A DNA stretch of 64,000 nt, taken from the NCBI RefSeq assembly GCF_033115175.1, contig NC_084829.1, forward strand, positions 16,256,496 to 16,320,495. The letters run 5' to 3'. Below the pieces are notes generated by a model, which saw nothing but the letters and a program-made list of their open reading frames with translations, was not told where the DNA came from and did no database searches. The translations under genes were made by a program, and so were the position numbers. This DNA comes from Lepus europaeus (taxonomy: Eukaryota > Chordata > Mammalia > Lagomorpha > Leporidae). How positions within the stretch are numbered: position 1 is the stretch's first letter; each line of letters starts with the position of its first letter. Shown here piece after piece: positions 46,270 to 58,560 of this stretch.

Positions 46270-49200
46270 GATTAGGCTGCCTTCTGATGGACAAATTAGT
46301 TATATAAATCATTCCATGTCTGCAAAGTATAAAGTGAACAAAGTCCTACTCAAAATGTAAACAGAGATCTTTGACCCTCTCTTTGTACTTGCTCAATGAA
46401 CTTGTAGCCTGGGATCTCAGGTTAAAAGCCCAATATTCTACTTTCTTTCCTTTTCCTCTGACCACCTACTTAAATCTCTACATTTGGCCCATTCCTTTAA
46501 TATGTTGTGTTACAATATGCAAATCACATCTTGAGTTCTTGTTGGGAAGAGGTATCTGTTTAAGGGAGATGTTGTAATTGCTAGGAACATATGTCTTCCT
46601 TCTCTCTTGTTTATCTCCCTTCTCTGGGTTTTCAGACCTGGAGATGACTCATCTCATAGACAAATCTGCCAGGATTCAGACCATAGACATATAAGGTTTC
46701 ATTTTTGCCAAGTACCCTCGCCTGAATTTCTCCATGCAACCTTCCCATTGCTTCTGTTCATGTCTCTGTGCTTTCAGTTCCTTCTTGCAACCTTTGTAGG
46801 CAAAAGAGAAGAGAGCTGAAGGAGGAAGAATCTGAAAACACAAAAGAACATTCCACAATGGAATCCTTCCTTCTATGTACGGAACTGTCAGGTAGGCATT
46901 CTTTTGGTAAGTGGACCCTAGAGTGGCTGACTGGAGAGGAAGAAGCCGACAATACACATCTTTCGGTCTGGCATTCATGGCTACATTCCCTGGTGTTATG
47001 GCGATCTAAAAGACTTAGAAACACTGGAATCAAACACAGCAAGCCTCGTTCTGCCAATTATTGGTTCTCTCCAAACATTCCCAGACAAAGGCAACAATTA
47101 ATCATGGACTTTTTCTAAATAGCCAAGTGTCTGAAGGCTTGAGCTGAGTGGAGAAGGAGAACTTAGCAAACAAAGGAGTCTGGGTTTAATTTTCTGCTTC
47201 CGCGTACTTACTCTCATGTAACTGCTCAGCCATGTCCCAGCAACTTTTTTCCTTCCTTTCATATTCTTTATTCTGCTCCTCCTCATCTCCCTTCTCATCC
47301 ACTTTCTCTTCCTTCTTGGAGGCTTTACTGTTTATCACATCCTAAGGAAAAGTGTTGTTTCTAGCATTCATCTATTTCAACCCTAAGGGCTTTGGTATCT
47401 CTCAAAGTGAATTATGTCAGCACAGAGAATGCTGGATTGAGTCAGACTGCGAAGAAAGACTGCATGGAGGACCTCTCCAGTGGAGACAAGCATTCTACCA
47501 ACTCCATGTAAATTAGCACCTGCTCTTTTGGTTCCAACCATGGTATATTACTGAGGAGCAAGAAAGAGAAAGGACAGAAAGAAACAACAACAAAAAAGAA
47601 AATCATGGACAATCTCCCATCCTTATTGTCTTAGTTGAGCTTATGCTAGTAAGCAAGCGAAAAGCAGACTGAGTGGAGAAACTATGCCCACTGATTTTTT
47701 CTTTATACCCTCCATTGGAGGCTGGCTGCCTACACACACACACACACATCAGTTCAATAGCCAGACCTTGAGGACTGCAGATCTCTTTTTTTTGTGTGAG
47801 TGAATATTCATTGCACATCAGATTATGCCTTTCAAGAAATACTGTATTTTCAAAGTTGAGAAAATTATTAGAGTTCTATATTATGGGTTTCTATAGAGTA
47901 ATTGCCATAGCTAAATTGGAAAATTCTTCCTTTGAAGTCTATAACATCCTCCACTTTTATGCAGGGCTTGGCAAATCATCTGGTTCAGAAAAAATGAAGG
48001 AAGAAAGGGAGTTAAGGAAGGAAGGGAGGGAGGGAGAGAAGGGGGGAGGGAGAGAGAGAGAGGGAGAGAAGGGAAGGAAGGAAGGGAGCGAGGGAGGGAG
48101 GGAATAAATATTCTTTTAAAGTGCTATTACAGATCCTTCTCAATACAAACACCCTTCTCCAGCCATTTCTTCAAGGGAAATATCTAGACAAACTGATGGA
48201 AGGAGAATAGGAATTCAATGCTTTCAAATCTCCTTTGGATGACTTGCAAAATACTTTTATTTAAAATGTTTAAAGGAATCTTGCCTGAAACGCATCATAG
48301 AAAAATAAAAAAAGAAAGCATTGAAGGACTTCAGAGAGGAACAGTATCATCTGTATAAACAAAAATGTAGATGTTTTTTAACAGCTATTTAGTATTTATC
48401 TTTCAGATCTGTGCCAGTCCTTCCTGTGTGCCACAGCATCTGCTAAAGGAAAGAAACTTTGACAGCTCTGTCCAGTCTGCCGTCAGTTCTAATGCTGCTG
48501 ATGTCTGCCTGTGTGTTTTTCCTCATCCAGACTAAATAAAGCAGTATGTTTTGAGGGTTTTGAGGTTTGTTCTGCTGTTCTTTGGGCACACAATTCAATA
48601 GTGAAGAGCTGTGGAACAGGAACTGACAACAATCTCAAAATGTGAATGACTTCAAGGCTGTTGGAACTTTCCTCCGTGTGGACATCCTGCCCCGGGTTGT
48701 GTGATTTCAATTCTTCAGCATGGATCAGATCTGATAGCCTCCCCAGCTGGTTCAAGCTAGGGACCATTATTCAATCCAGTGTTTCTCATAGAACACATTT
48801 CTAGAAAGAAGGTGGTTTCATTAAGTCAAATGCATAGGCAACAGAAGAAGACTTTGGCATGCTCTCATCTGTCATTCAGCCCAGGTTCTAGCACCAGCCT
48901 CCCTTGACTGCAAAAATGGTTAATAGTCTTGACTGATTAATACATGTTACCAACAAGAACATGACATAAGCCAACTTTTCAGTTTTAACCCAGACCTTGA
49001 GAAAACATGACCTGGGCTCCAGGAACAAACAAAGACATTTGGAAGTGAGAGAAGGACTAGTAGTTTAATAGGAGACTATGCAGACTAATAGAAAACAGTG
49101 TCAGGCTCGGGAAGAGAAGTATTGTTTCCTAGTTCCAAATAATTCAACACTTCCAAGAAACCAAAAAGATATAGAAAATGAGAAAATTTGCAGCTGGTTT

Positions 49201-49539
49201 ACCTTAGCAAATTTGTGGATTTCTTCTCTTTGCTTCCCTACTAATAAATAAGACATGGTTGGGGACAATGTGTCACCAAAAAATAGTCCTGAATTGTTCT
49301 GTGGATCAATTGGGAAGGCGAGCTTAGAGCAAAGGATCTTTGGGTAAAATACTTGGAGCTTTTCACACAGGGAAAGCATTTGTTTGAAGTTACAGATTTT
49401 TCTTCCTGGAGGAAATACCTTCATATCCCTGGGATGGAAAAGTTTGAAATGGATCAAACCCTGATATTTCCTGCTTTTCCACCCGCCTCATGCTTGAGCC
49501 TTCAGGTTTGGATGTGACACTTCACTAAGCTCTGCAGGT
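46270..49539. other. No gene seen; long unassigned spacer with simple repeats
   Basis: Contains a CA repeat (about 47732-47748) and a GGAA/GGGA-rich purine tract (47997-48105). Open frames of about 100-118 codons (46768-47118 on plus, 49101-49457 on minus) show no recognisable domain or start context. No gene called. Confidence 0.4.
47997..48105. repeat. Purine-rich GGAAG/GGGA simple repeat
   Basis: About 110 bases with almost only A and G on the plus strand, in GGAA, GGGA and GAGA units. Confidence 0.9.
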
Positions 49540-49612
49540 GGCCGCGTGGCCTAATGGATAAGGCGTCTGATTCCGGATCAGAAGATTGAGGGTTCGAGTC
49601 CCTCCGTGGTCG
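49540..49612 (+). tRNA. tRNA-Arg (anticodon CCG)
   Basis: 73-base arginine tRNA matching the minus-strand copy at 5124 except for C instead of T at position 65. This turns the G49-U65 wobble into a G-C pair at the foot of the T stem. Anticodon loop TTCCGGA, discriminator G. Both copies are preceded by AGGT directly before the first base. There is no T4 run for about 107 bases downstream (first at 49720), in contrast to the other copy. Interrupted T-rich stretches (ttcttattt) nearby might act as weak terminators. Confidence 0.97.
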
Positions 49613-49924
49613 TCTACTTCTTATTTGGAACTCTTTAAATTGACTCCATCTGACCAGGAACAAAACACTTTGGCTATTGGATAGTAAATGGTACTTGTGA
49701 AGCAAAAGTGAGGCTCTGGTTTTCCTGGTGGGATTTATAACAAGAAGTGTCACAATTCTTTTTGAACTAATTGAAGATGGGGAACACATCAGCCACAGGT
49801 AATTGCTTTTGGTACACTTCTTTGTATAAAGTGTTAGGAAAACCTTTGGCTCAGCCTAAGAGTTTCTTGAAAACAAAGCCAGTTTTTCAAAATGTTATCT
49901 CAATACAAACAGTAACAAGTCATG

Positions 49925-50390
49925 TTAATAGTACGTATGCTCCTCGTCTTTATTAAGGTCTAATCAACAACAAAAATTGTAAATGTTTAAGGTGCATAAC
50001 ATGATATTTTGATATGCATTGTGAAATAATTAATAATGAAGCTAATTGACATATCCATTACCTCATGTAATTACCTTTTTTTTTTTTTGCTGTGAGAACA
50101 TTTTAAATCTATTCTCAGCAAATTTTAAGCATGCAATACATCAGTACTATTGTCACCAAGAACTCCATTAGAACTCCAGAACTTACCCATCTTGTCACTG
50201 AAAGTTTATGCCCTTTGTCCAAAATCTGCTCATTTTCCCACCCCTCAAATGAAATGAACCAGACATGGAAAGACAATTTCACATGATCTCATCTGTGTGT
50301 GGAATCTAAAGAGGTCAAACGAATAGGAACAGAGGATAGAAGGGAGATTGCAGGGGCTAGGGGTAGTACATACACGTAATACGTGAGAAA
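49925..50390 (+). mobile_element. L1 3' end fragment, sense
   Basis: 'aacaaaaattgtaaatgtttaagg', 'gaactccagaacttacccatct', then 'gaaatgaaccagacatgg' and 'atctgtgtgtggaatctaaag' are L1 3' UTR and ORF2-end phrases. The order appears rearranged, so it may be two pieces. Confidence 0.65.
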
Positions 50391-50904
50391 AATGGCATCC
50401 TACCTCTTTGGTGTTTCTCCCCAAAGCTTATAGCCCCAGTCTAAAGATGACAAAAACAGCAGACACATTCCAATAGAGGCACATCCTTGAAATAGCTGAA
50501 CAGTGTTCCAACTATCATGGTCATCAAAAACAAGAGAAATCTGAGAAATTGTCACAGCCAAGAGAAGCTCAAAACATGACAATTAAGTTTGACATCCCAG
50601 AACAGGAAAAACATATTAGGCAAAAACAAAGAAAATCCCAGTGAACTACGGATTTTAGTTAAGAATAATGTATCAATCAATATTGGTTCATGAATTTAAC
50701 AAAATGTACCATCCTAACATTAATTATGAGTCTATCAGTTACAGAAGAAATTTGACTTATGCTACATGGGAACTGTGTAATAGTGTGTCACATTTTCTGT
50801 AAATTTAAAACTTCAAAAATGAACTCTGCTTATAAAATAAAAATTATCTTTCTTTTACACACTTTAGTAAATATTTTTTCTAGAGAATGAATGCATTTCT
50901 TTTA
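50391..50904. other. No gene seen; short unassigned spacer
   Basis: AT-rich, nothing recognised. Confidence 0.4.
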
Positions 50905-50952
50905 ATTTTTTTTTTACTTATTTATTTGAAAGGCAGAGGTAAAGAGAGGTAG

Positions 50953-50988
<36 letters not shown>

Positions 50989-51590
50989 CTTCTATCTGCT
51001 GATTCAGTCCCCAAATGGCCACAATGACATATTTCTTTCTTTTCTTTTCTTTTTTTAAAGAAGTATTTTTGCTTTTTTCTTTTTTTTAACATTTATTTAT
51101 TTATTTGAAAGCCTGAGACACACAGAGAGAGGGAGAGACAGAGAGAGATCTTCCATCTGCTGACTGATTGCCTTTCATTTCTTTAAAGTACTTTTGCTTA
51201 TTTTTAAAAGATTTATCTGAAAAGTAAGAGTTACAGAGATCTTCCATCTGATGGTTCAGACGGAAGTGGTACAATCAGGACTCAAATCTGGTACCCATTT
51301 GAGATGGGGGCATCCTGGCACTGGTTGTACATGCCACATCACGACCCTCGGCCTGGGTGAAGGCTTTTCTAATAGGGCTCTTGTACCTGTTAGTACCACA
51401 TTTAATACGACAATGACGTATAGGGCCTATGCCACTGGCTCTGATTTTTAGAAAGAGTTCCTTACTACTTTCAGCACAGGCTAAAACAAACGGTAAATAG
51501 CTTAACCCACTGCAGCACAATCCCTATACAAACAAACAAATAAAAATTATTTATTTGAAAGGCAGAGACAGAGAGAGACAAAGGTATCCA
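50905..51590 (-). mobile_element. Pile-up of CSINE fragments
   Basis: At least four reverse-orientation C SINE pieces: about 50912-51030 (with an AG repeat at 50959-50986), 51085-51172, 51205-51350, and a head/tail pair near 51497-51590. Each repeats the 'atttatttgaaag...cagag' tail or the 'gatcttccatctg' box. They look like serial insertions at the A/T-rich ends of earlier ones. Confidence 0.8.
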
Positions 51591-52039
51591 GTCTCTCAGC
51601 ACTCAGCACTCTGGATACTGAGGATACTATCACTCTCTTGATCCAAATTTGTAGGTATGACACTTCACTTGACCAAAGTGGAAGCTCCCAGCATCTAAAC
51701 ACAGAGACTTGGGGATCTAGAACATTCCTTTCTTTCTCATTCCGAAAACTTACAAATCTCAATCCTATAGCAACTTTGCAGTCTCGACACTGTGCCAGTC
51801 TAGGTCAATGTTTGTTCGTCCATTTGAAAGAAGAGCACAGAAAACTGTGGGTTCAACGGTATTGCAAATCGCATCCCATCGCCACTCAAAATAGTGTCCG
51901 TCAGGTCCCTACGGAGGCGACAGGGCGAGTAAGTAGCAAAATGCACTGCAAGTTATTTCCCGGGCTGCTCCAGGAGAAAGTTGGGTTCCGTAGCCTTTTG
52001 TGGGGGAGTTAAAAAGAAGTGTGGGAAAACGGAAAGTGT
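51591..52039. other. No gene seen; unassigned spacer
   Basis: No gene or family recognised. A 124-codon open frame at 51638-52012 has no recognisable features. Confidence 0.4.
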
Positions 52040-52114
52040 GGGCACAAGAACAGGATGTGAGCCCTAGGTTCCCAGATCAAGGGTCTGATTCACTTCCAAC
52101 TGAGCTATGGAGTT
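52040..52114 (-). pseudogene. tRNA-Lys pseudogene (CTT-like)
   Basis: The minus strand reads ...ATAGCTCAGTTGG, then ATCAGAC-CCTTGAT-CTG, then an acceptor/T-arm part CCTAGGGCTCACATCCTGTTC. It aligns with mammalian tRNA-Lys over the D arm, the anticodon arm (loop CCCTTGA, CTT at the anticodon place, universal U33 replaced by C) and the T arm (GGGCTCACATCC in place of GGGTTCAAGTCC). The acceptor stem no longer pairs, and the B box has lost its invariant TTC. A decayed lysine tRNA gene within the cluster, with a CpG-rich patch about 150 bp upstream on its strand. Confidence 0.72.
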
Positions 52115-52259
52115 CGACGGAGCAGGTGCGTAGCCATTCAATCCAAAAGCATTCCCTCGCTGCTTAACTTTTCTTCCTCTTTTTTTTTCCCTCTTGCATT
52201 TTAAGACCAAAAAAAATGCCCAGAAATCAGTTGCTGTTAGTATCGCAACTATTCACACA

Positions 52260-53130
52260 CAGAGCTGCAGGTGGGTTCTGCTTCCTGGTTGCACGCTGCT
52301 CCCGGGGGCGGGGTGGGGGGGAGGAGGTCTGCGCAACGTCGCCTTTTCAAGGCCTCCAAGTCCAGGGCGAACGCTCCCCAAACCCGCGGCCACGTGCCCT
52401 GGAAAACGCTCAGCCTGTTTCCTGCGACGGGAAGGGCAGCGGGCACTCTGCGCAACACGACCTCGGGCCACGCGAGCCTTATCTTGAACACACGCTTTGA
52501 AACTCCCTAGAAAGAAGGAGCCCCTCCCTTCCCAGGCCGGTAGAAAGGGCTGCGGCTCTTGGTCGCTTTCCGCCTCCTCTCCTGACCGCGCCCTGCGCGC
52601 TTAGGGACCCATCCCCAGCCCGTTTCCTCTCCGGTCCTCCTGGCCTGGCCCCCAGCCGCCGCCGCTCTCGAGCCAAGAGCCGGGCACCCTTCTTCTCCGA
52701 CCTGGGTCTTGCGCGCACGCCTCCAGGCTGGCTGCAGCTCCCAGGCACCTGCCGTCGGGATACGGTTCCTGTGACCTACAGATTCCGCACACCGGTCCTC
52801 TCCGCTCCCCACCCACGAGCCAGAAGGTTCAAGGTTTTCTCCAAAAATTCGTATTGGGATTAGGAGCCACATTTTGGCTACTTTCCATTCTCCAGGAACG
52901 GATGAAATCTGTGGACTGGTGCGGGGCAGGCGGGTTTACGAAGACCAGATTCGAAAAAGACGTTGTAACCACGCGAGCCGCCGCATTTCTCCTCTCTCCG
53001 GTCTCGTCTTCCCCTTTGGATTGTCTTCAAAACCAGAGCTATAGCCTATCTGAGACAAAGTCGCTGCTGCATGTCCCAAGCCGGCGTTGCACGCGGTGAC
53101 CGGCAAGCATGTGCAAGACCGCGGAGGCGC
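52260..53130. promoter_or_regulatory. CpG-rich patch upstream of the tRNA-Lys relic
   Basis: CpG-dense over about 870 bp (dense at 52300-52500 and 52560-52780). Several overlapping open frames of 70-120 codons on both strands have no family resemblance. The patch lies on the 5' side of the minus-strand tRNA-Lys relic. Confidence 0.5.
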
Positions 53131-53339
53131 ACGCAATTACTATGGGCGCCACTTTGCACAGAGAGCTAGAACTTACTGTCTTTCCTAACCGAAAGTCTAC
53201 ATGCCTTTAACAAAAAGCCCCCGCTTCCCCCGCCCCGTGGCCCCTGGTGACCGCCGTGTCCCTTGCCCCTGTGAGCCGACGTTAGCAACCTCAGATAGGC
53301 GGCATCACGCAGCCCTGGGTCTGCCACGCTGGCTTATTT

Positions 53340-54170
53340 CACTTGGCAGGTTGTTGCCAGTGGGGGTGTTTCCTTCGTTTTAAAGGCTGAGTAGCATTCC
53401 ATTATACTAATACAATGCGTTTTCTTTGTCCACTCATCTGCGACTGGACAATTGAGTTGTGTTCTCATTATTTTTTTTTTATCGCGAATAATGATATAAC
53501 GAATGTGGCAGTACGCTTTGAGTGTAGGATCTTTTTGAGATCCTGATTACAATTCTTTGGAATTGATAGCCAGAAGTGGGATTGCTGGCTCATACGGTAA
53601 TTCTGTTTTCCGTATTTTCAGGAACCTCCATACTGTTTTCCATAGTGGCTGCACCATTTCACATTCTCACTACATTTTGCACAGTTTCCAATTTCGCCAC
53701 AGGCTCACTAACACTATTTTTTTATTTTTAATAAAAACCATCATAATAGATGTGAGCTGGTATCTCATTGTGGTTTTGACTTGCATTTCCTTAATGACCT
53801 ATTTGTATGTCCTTTTTGGAGAAATGTCTACTCATGTCCTCTATCCATTTTTAGATTGGGTTATTTGTTTTGCTATTGGGTTGCCTTTTTAAAAAATTTA
53901 TGTTATTAGATCAACAGTTTGCAGATGTTTTGTCCCATTCTGTTCGTTGCCTTTTCACTCTGTTGATTGCTTCCTTTGCTGTGCGGAAGCTTTTTAGTTT
54001 GATGTAGCCTCACTTGCCTATCTTTGTTTTTGTTGTTAGTCTTTTTGGTGTCATATCCAATGAATTATTGCTTAGACCAAGGTCTAGAAGACTTTTCCCT
54101 TGTTTTCTTTAGGGTCTTACGTCTTAAACTATTTTTTTTTTTTTTTGGTGTGTATTAATCTCTTTTCTCA
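53340..54170 (-). mobile_element. L1 3' region, antisense
   Basis: 'ggctgagtagcattccattatac', 'cagaagtgggattgctggctcatac', 'tccatactgttttccatagtgg' and 'ttcctttgctgtgcggaagc' are hallmark antisense phrases of L1 3' ORF2. No open frame survives. Confidence 0.9.
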
Positions 54171-54186
54171 TCTTCCCACCTGGATC

Positions 54187-54262
54187 TATGAGGATGTTTC
54201 AAAAAGCTTGTGAAACCGTGAATTAAAGGACGATACACGTTTTCCAGGAACTTTGGAAGCCG
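54187..54262. mobile_element. Mariner-like MITE, short
   Basis: 76 bp with inverted ends: left tttcaaaaagcttgtgaaac, and right (reverse-complemented) ttccaaagttcctggaaaac. Related to the element at 17967 but internally shorter. Confidence 0.55.
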
Positions 54263-54624
54263 CGGGGTTGCTAGTTACCCAGCAGCACGCACAAGGCTGT
54301 GCTGTGCTCCCAGGCACCACCTTTTGTGCGTGTTTGACAGCGTCAGGGACAGAGATGGATGCTTTAGGAAGGGAGAATCGGGAGGATTCCGTATGAGGAC
54401 CTCTCCCATCTTGGACTGGAACTGCAGATAGTTGGCTAAAAACAGCCCTTGACGAAGAGCTGGCTGGGAAGCCCAGGGGTCTTTCGGTGCAGAATGCATT
54501 GCTTGTTAAAGAGCGGTTTCAAAAACGGAGGTTAAAACGATCAGTCTGTCGAAATTCAGGACTTTAGAGAATGACGTAAATTGCTAACGTAGAGTGTCAG
54601 AAGAGCGCCCTCACTGGCATCGTT

Positions 54625-54696
54625 GGGGGTGTAGCTCAGTGGTAGAGCGCGTGCTTAGCATGCACGAGGCCCTGGGTTCGATCCCCAGCACCTCCA
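54625..54696 (+). tRNA. tRNA-Ala (anticodon AGC)
   Basis: 72-base alanine tRNA with G3-U70, A box TAGCTCAGTGG, anticodon loop TTAGCAT and discriminator A. Compared with the 8344/20455 copies it carries a compensated T-stem change (CTGGG/CCCAG instead of CCGGG/CCCGG) and G in place of A in the T loop (TTCGATC). The last 31 bases are identical to the minus-strand Ala-TGC gene at 62098. No T4 run until 54745-54748, 49 bases downstream. The upstream flank lacks a CpG-rich patch within about 1 kb. Confidence 0.97.
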
Positions 54697-57682
54697 GGCT
54701 TCTCCATGAGCTTGGCTTGTTCCAAAATCATGGACTACCATGTGTTTTGCTGTGTTTGTGTTCCTACTCCTGGTGTCGGTGAGCTATTTGGAAACCTACT
54801 CATGCTAAGGACTTCCCCTGCTTCTTGGGACTTGCAGTACAACTGCTTCAGTCTAATTAATTATTTCCTGCAACAAGCATGCCTGCCAGAGGAGACTCTT
54901 GCTGCCATTTCTCGTGATTATTAAGAAGCAGGGAAGAAAAAGACGGAACAAGAGGAACTTTATCAAGTCCCAGCTGTGCCTGTGTCAGTCGACAGGTGCA
55001 TACTCAGCAGGAAATTCCCCTTCTCATTTTCCTTTCCCTGTTCGTCCCTGCTCTGCCCCCACACCACACTCAGATCCTTGGTTGGGCAAAAGGTCAGTTC
55101 AGTTGCACTCATGGAGCCTGTGATCCCAGCTCTCTCTTGAGGAAAGAGGGTTTAGGAAGCTGCCCAAGGGAGAGACGCCTCTGGTGAAAGAGGCTTCCCA
55201 GTTCCACAGCTGAAAGAATGATTTTCAGAGATGGAAAGAGCAGCTGGGTGCTCTCCAAGCCACCCCAATTCAGCAATAAAATAATGTACACATAGGTGAG
55301 GATGGACAGCCAACCTTTCACCTCCTCCTCTTCCAATATCTTCTCAGTGTGTCCCTTCACCTCCACTGCCTCATACCTCCCTACTCACCACCTACTCCTA
55401 GCTAACATCCCAAGTGGCTCATTCACATTCATTCACACCGTGGCCAGCAGCTCCACTTTGTAGGTTAGCACTCTCAGAACTGGCTGACCATCATTTAGGG
55501 GAGGCTTTCCAATGATATGATATGGATCCTCATCCCTCCCCTAGTTGGGGGTTCTCGGTTCACTCAGGAGCTGTAAGGTGGAAATTATTGCCAGTCTATA
55601 AAAACAATCAGAGACAGATTCTCCAAAGAATAGTAATGGTCGCTTGGGTATAACAGAACACACAATGGGAATGCATGTCACCGTAAACTATGTGCGTACT
55701 CAAAGAGGTTGGGGAAGGGGAAATATTTAAAAGTGAAACTGTGGAGCATTAATCTGATGTTCTGAAAAAGTAATCCTTGGACACAAGGATTAATCACCAT
55801 GATGACCTTAGTCTGAGGTTGAGCAGAAAACTGCTGGGCAGATGTTCTTGTACAAGTACTTTTTGTATAATGCTGTGGTAGACTCTAGGTAAGGTTGCAA
55901 TTTGGGCAGGGTCTTTGTGATAGTTACTGTCAGGCAATCATGAGTAATTACCTTTATTTCATAATCTCCTAGATTTATCTATCTACTTACTTGTTGGGGC
56001 TAACACAAGTGATTCCATTTTGATTCTGACACTGACAATTTTCTCATTCCTTTCATACCGGTATACAAATAAAGTCAAAAATTTCAGGAACCACTGCATT
56101 CCAGTCTAAAACCCTTTAAGTCTGTATTGGAGAGCTGCTTCAGGCTGACTCTTATTTTTATTTATTTATTTTTTGGTGCTTTTTCATCTCTAAGCAAAGG
56201 CAGTTGCTTTGTTATTAAAAGGAATGGAGGTAACTAGAGCTGGGAAGAAACTGAGAGATTGATATATAATGTATTCTGATATTCAGGAAGATACAGATTA
56301 TGTTCAGATAAGAAAATATTAGATTGGAAATTAAAAGAGAAGACACAATGCTTTAGGATTATCCTCTAAAATTCATTATGTGCATGTATTTGGACACCCT
56401 GAATTTTGGCAAGCAGGAGGAAGCATCTATTCTTTGCTCCTCTGCGATAATGGAGGTTTGAACCTGCCCAAGAGTGTGTAGTAGTAATGAGGAAGTTGCC
56501 ACAAAAGTTTGCTTTGCTTTGTTGTTCTTGTTCAGCTGCAGAAATGCTTTCTTGGCATTTTTGAAATGGATCTCAGGGACAAAACCGCAATGTCCATGAG
56601 ACAAAGTCACCGCCATGTTTCCCAGTCTTGATGATTGCAGAGTTTGCTAGAGCAGTGATTGGGACAGAGTATACTTACATGTTTTCCTTGTGATGCTTTC
56701 CCTTTCCAACTAGATCTTGTGCCCTCCTACCAGCTTTTCTCACTGGGCTGACAGCCAGAAGCTGTGGGTGTGCAGCGAGCCCAGTGAGATGGCACGGGAA
56801 AGTTATGTCATGGCAGAGAAAACCAGAGAAGGAGAAATGCTTCCAGAATGCCAAACTAAAGCCAACTGAAGCTTTGCGGTCTTACTGTTTAGTTATTCCC
56901 TCTTCCCGAAGAAAGATATCCAAACTATGGATTCCCTCAGGGGTTACAATAGCCAGAATTCCATTGCTTTACAGAAACTCCTTATTTCTCAGTTCTTTTG
57001 ACAGCTGCCTGAAAGATTCCCTGAGTGTATGAGGGTTTTATGCCAAAAAGAAAATGATGCCCTAAAAATCTGTGGCAAAAAAAAAAGGACAAAGTTCCAA
57101 GCTGGTTTTCCCTGCTTTGCTGTGAAGATCAAAGTGAAAGAAAGTTTGTTCTCTTGTTCTTTGCTCAAAGATAATTTAGACAACAGCATGACCACAATAT
57201 ACCCGAGGATAATCCGGAGGCAGCCTTGGTATGCTTTGGGTCTTACCTGATTAAGGTGTCTGCCCTGGGTCTGTGTCCCAGAGGAAAATGAGTTGTGATC
57301 AACCCCTGCCTCCTCTCCAGGTTCTCAAGGAAGTAGTAGGATGCTTTTAGTGTGTTTAAACAACATAAATCTGATTCATCATTAAACCCACGTTTTGAAA
57401 TCACCCTTTTCTAATAAAAAAGGTACCATGCAAAGGCTTTGGCAAAGAATAAATGGAGCTGATTGTGGTACATCTTTTCAACACATGACTTGTACAGAAA
57501 ACGGAGTGCAGAGCAATGATAAATGAATCGTTATTGTTTTTACAGGCTCCTTAGTATTTTTTTTTTAAATACAAGTAACTTACAAATCTATTAATATCTC
57601 CCATCCAAACACCTTTGGCCACAGTTGCCTTTGGGACTTCTGTTGTGGTATACTATTAATATATTTAAAGATGGAAGAACAG
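54697..57682. other. No gene seen; long unassigned spacer
   Basis: Mostly unassigned. Around 55980-56100 'ttggggctaacacaagtgattcc' and 'atacaaataaagtc' may belong to an old LTR. No open frame with a recognisable domain. Confidence 0.4.
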
Positions 57683-57836
57683 GGGCTGGTATTGTGGTGC
57701 CCCAACCCATATGGTCACCTGTCCTAATCCTGGTGGTCCAAGTGCTTGGGCCCCTGCCACCCACGTGGGAGACCCTGATAAAGCTCCTGGCCCAGTCCAG
57801 GCCACTGTGGCCATTTGGGGAGTGAACCAGTGGACG

Positions 57837-57884
<48 letters not shown>

Positions 57885-57945
57885 GTCTCCCCTTCTCTCT
57901 TTGTATCTGCCTTTCAAATAAATAAGTAAACCAAAATCTCCCAAA
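57683..57945 (+). mobile_element. CSINE with expanded CT tract
   Basis: Sense C SINE ('ggggctggtattgtggtgcccc' to 'tgcctttcaaataaataag'). The internal TC-rich segment has expanded to a CT microsatellite at 57840-57882. Confidence 0.9.
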
Positions 57946-58100
57946 GCGATGTCTAGGTAAGCAATTTGAGTACACGGCTTGCCAATACTGAGATTTAACT
58001 TCAGCTAGACGTTTTGGGTTGAAGGATAGCAGGGCGTTGATGAGTGTCTTCCATCACATATTTTGTGCACATTTCCAGTGGATGTTTATTTACTATGAGG

Positions 58101-58130
58101 GTACTTCAACAAAAGTTCTAGAACTTCTTC
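58101..58130. mobile_element. Collapsed mariner-like MITE end
   Basis: gtacttcaacaaaagttc runs into a perfect 14-base palindrome, AAGTTCTAGAACTT, at 58113-58126. The outer sequence resembles the inverted ends at 17967 and 54187, as if the two ends had fused. Confidence 0.35.
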
Positions 58131-58239
58131 CCCTGAACATTTAAAGGACCCTCTCCCACGGAATAGAAACAACTCTTGCCAAAACCTGAGATCTTCCCTT
58201 TGAAATCTGCTGTAGATGGTTGGCTGTAAGCTGGCGCGA

Positions 58240-58560
58240 ATGACAGCTAGCTCTCCTCAGTCTTCCAAATTGCTTCAGCGTTGGCGTGGCCGCGGCTTGG
58301 CTCAGTGCCTCGTTAGGTTGGGCCAACGTCCCACCCACCCCGAAGAACCTGCGACCTGATGCCATGCACCTGCAGAGCGTCCACCTGCAGAACGTCCAGC
58401 TGGCGTCGCTCCCCGGAGGCGCCGGCGGGCGCGGTGGGGCAGCGGGGGAAGGGAGGCGTAAGGAAGCCGCAGCCAAATTTTCCCGCTCCCCGACCTCAGG
58501 CGTCCCGTGCTCCCGGAGCTGAGGAGCTGCAAGGCAAATCGTCGTGAAGCTGTTTGTCTT
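58240..58560. promoter_or_regulatory. CpG-rich patch downstream of tRNA-Ala-CGC
   Basis: CpG-dense block (about 58280-58530) ending 270 bp from the 3' side of the minus-strand Ala-CGC gene. No protein family recognised in its short frames. Confidence 0.5.

Noticed and set aside
49101-49457. 118-codon frame on minus
   Set aside because: No recognisable motif, family or paralogous copy; likely chance in moderately AT-rich DNA.
49502-49789. Minus-strand 95-codon frame containing RRDSNPQSSDPESDALS
   Set aside because: This peptide is the antisense translation of the tRNA-Arg gene at 49540, a known source of false protein annotations.
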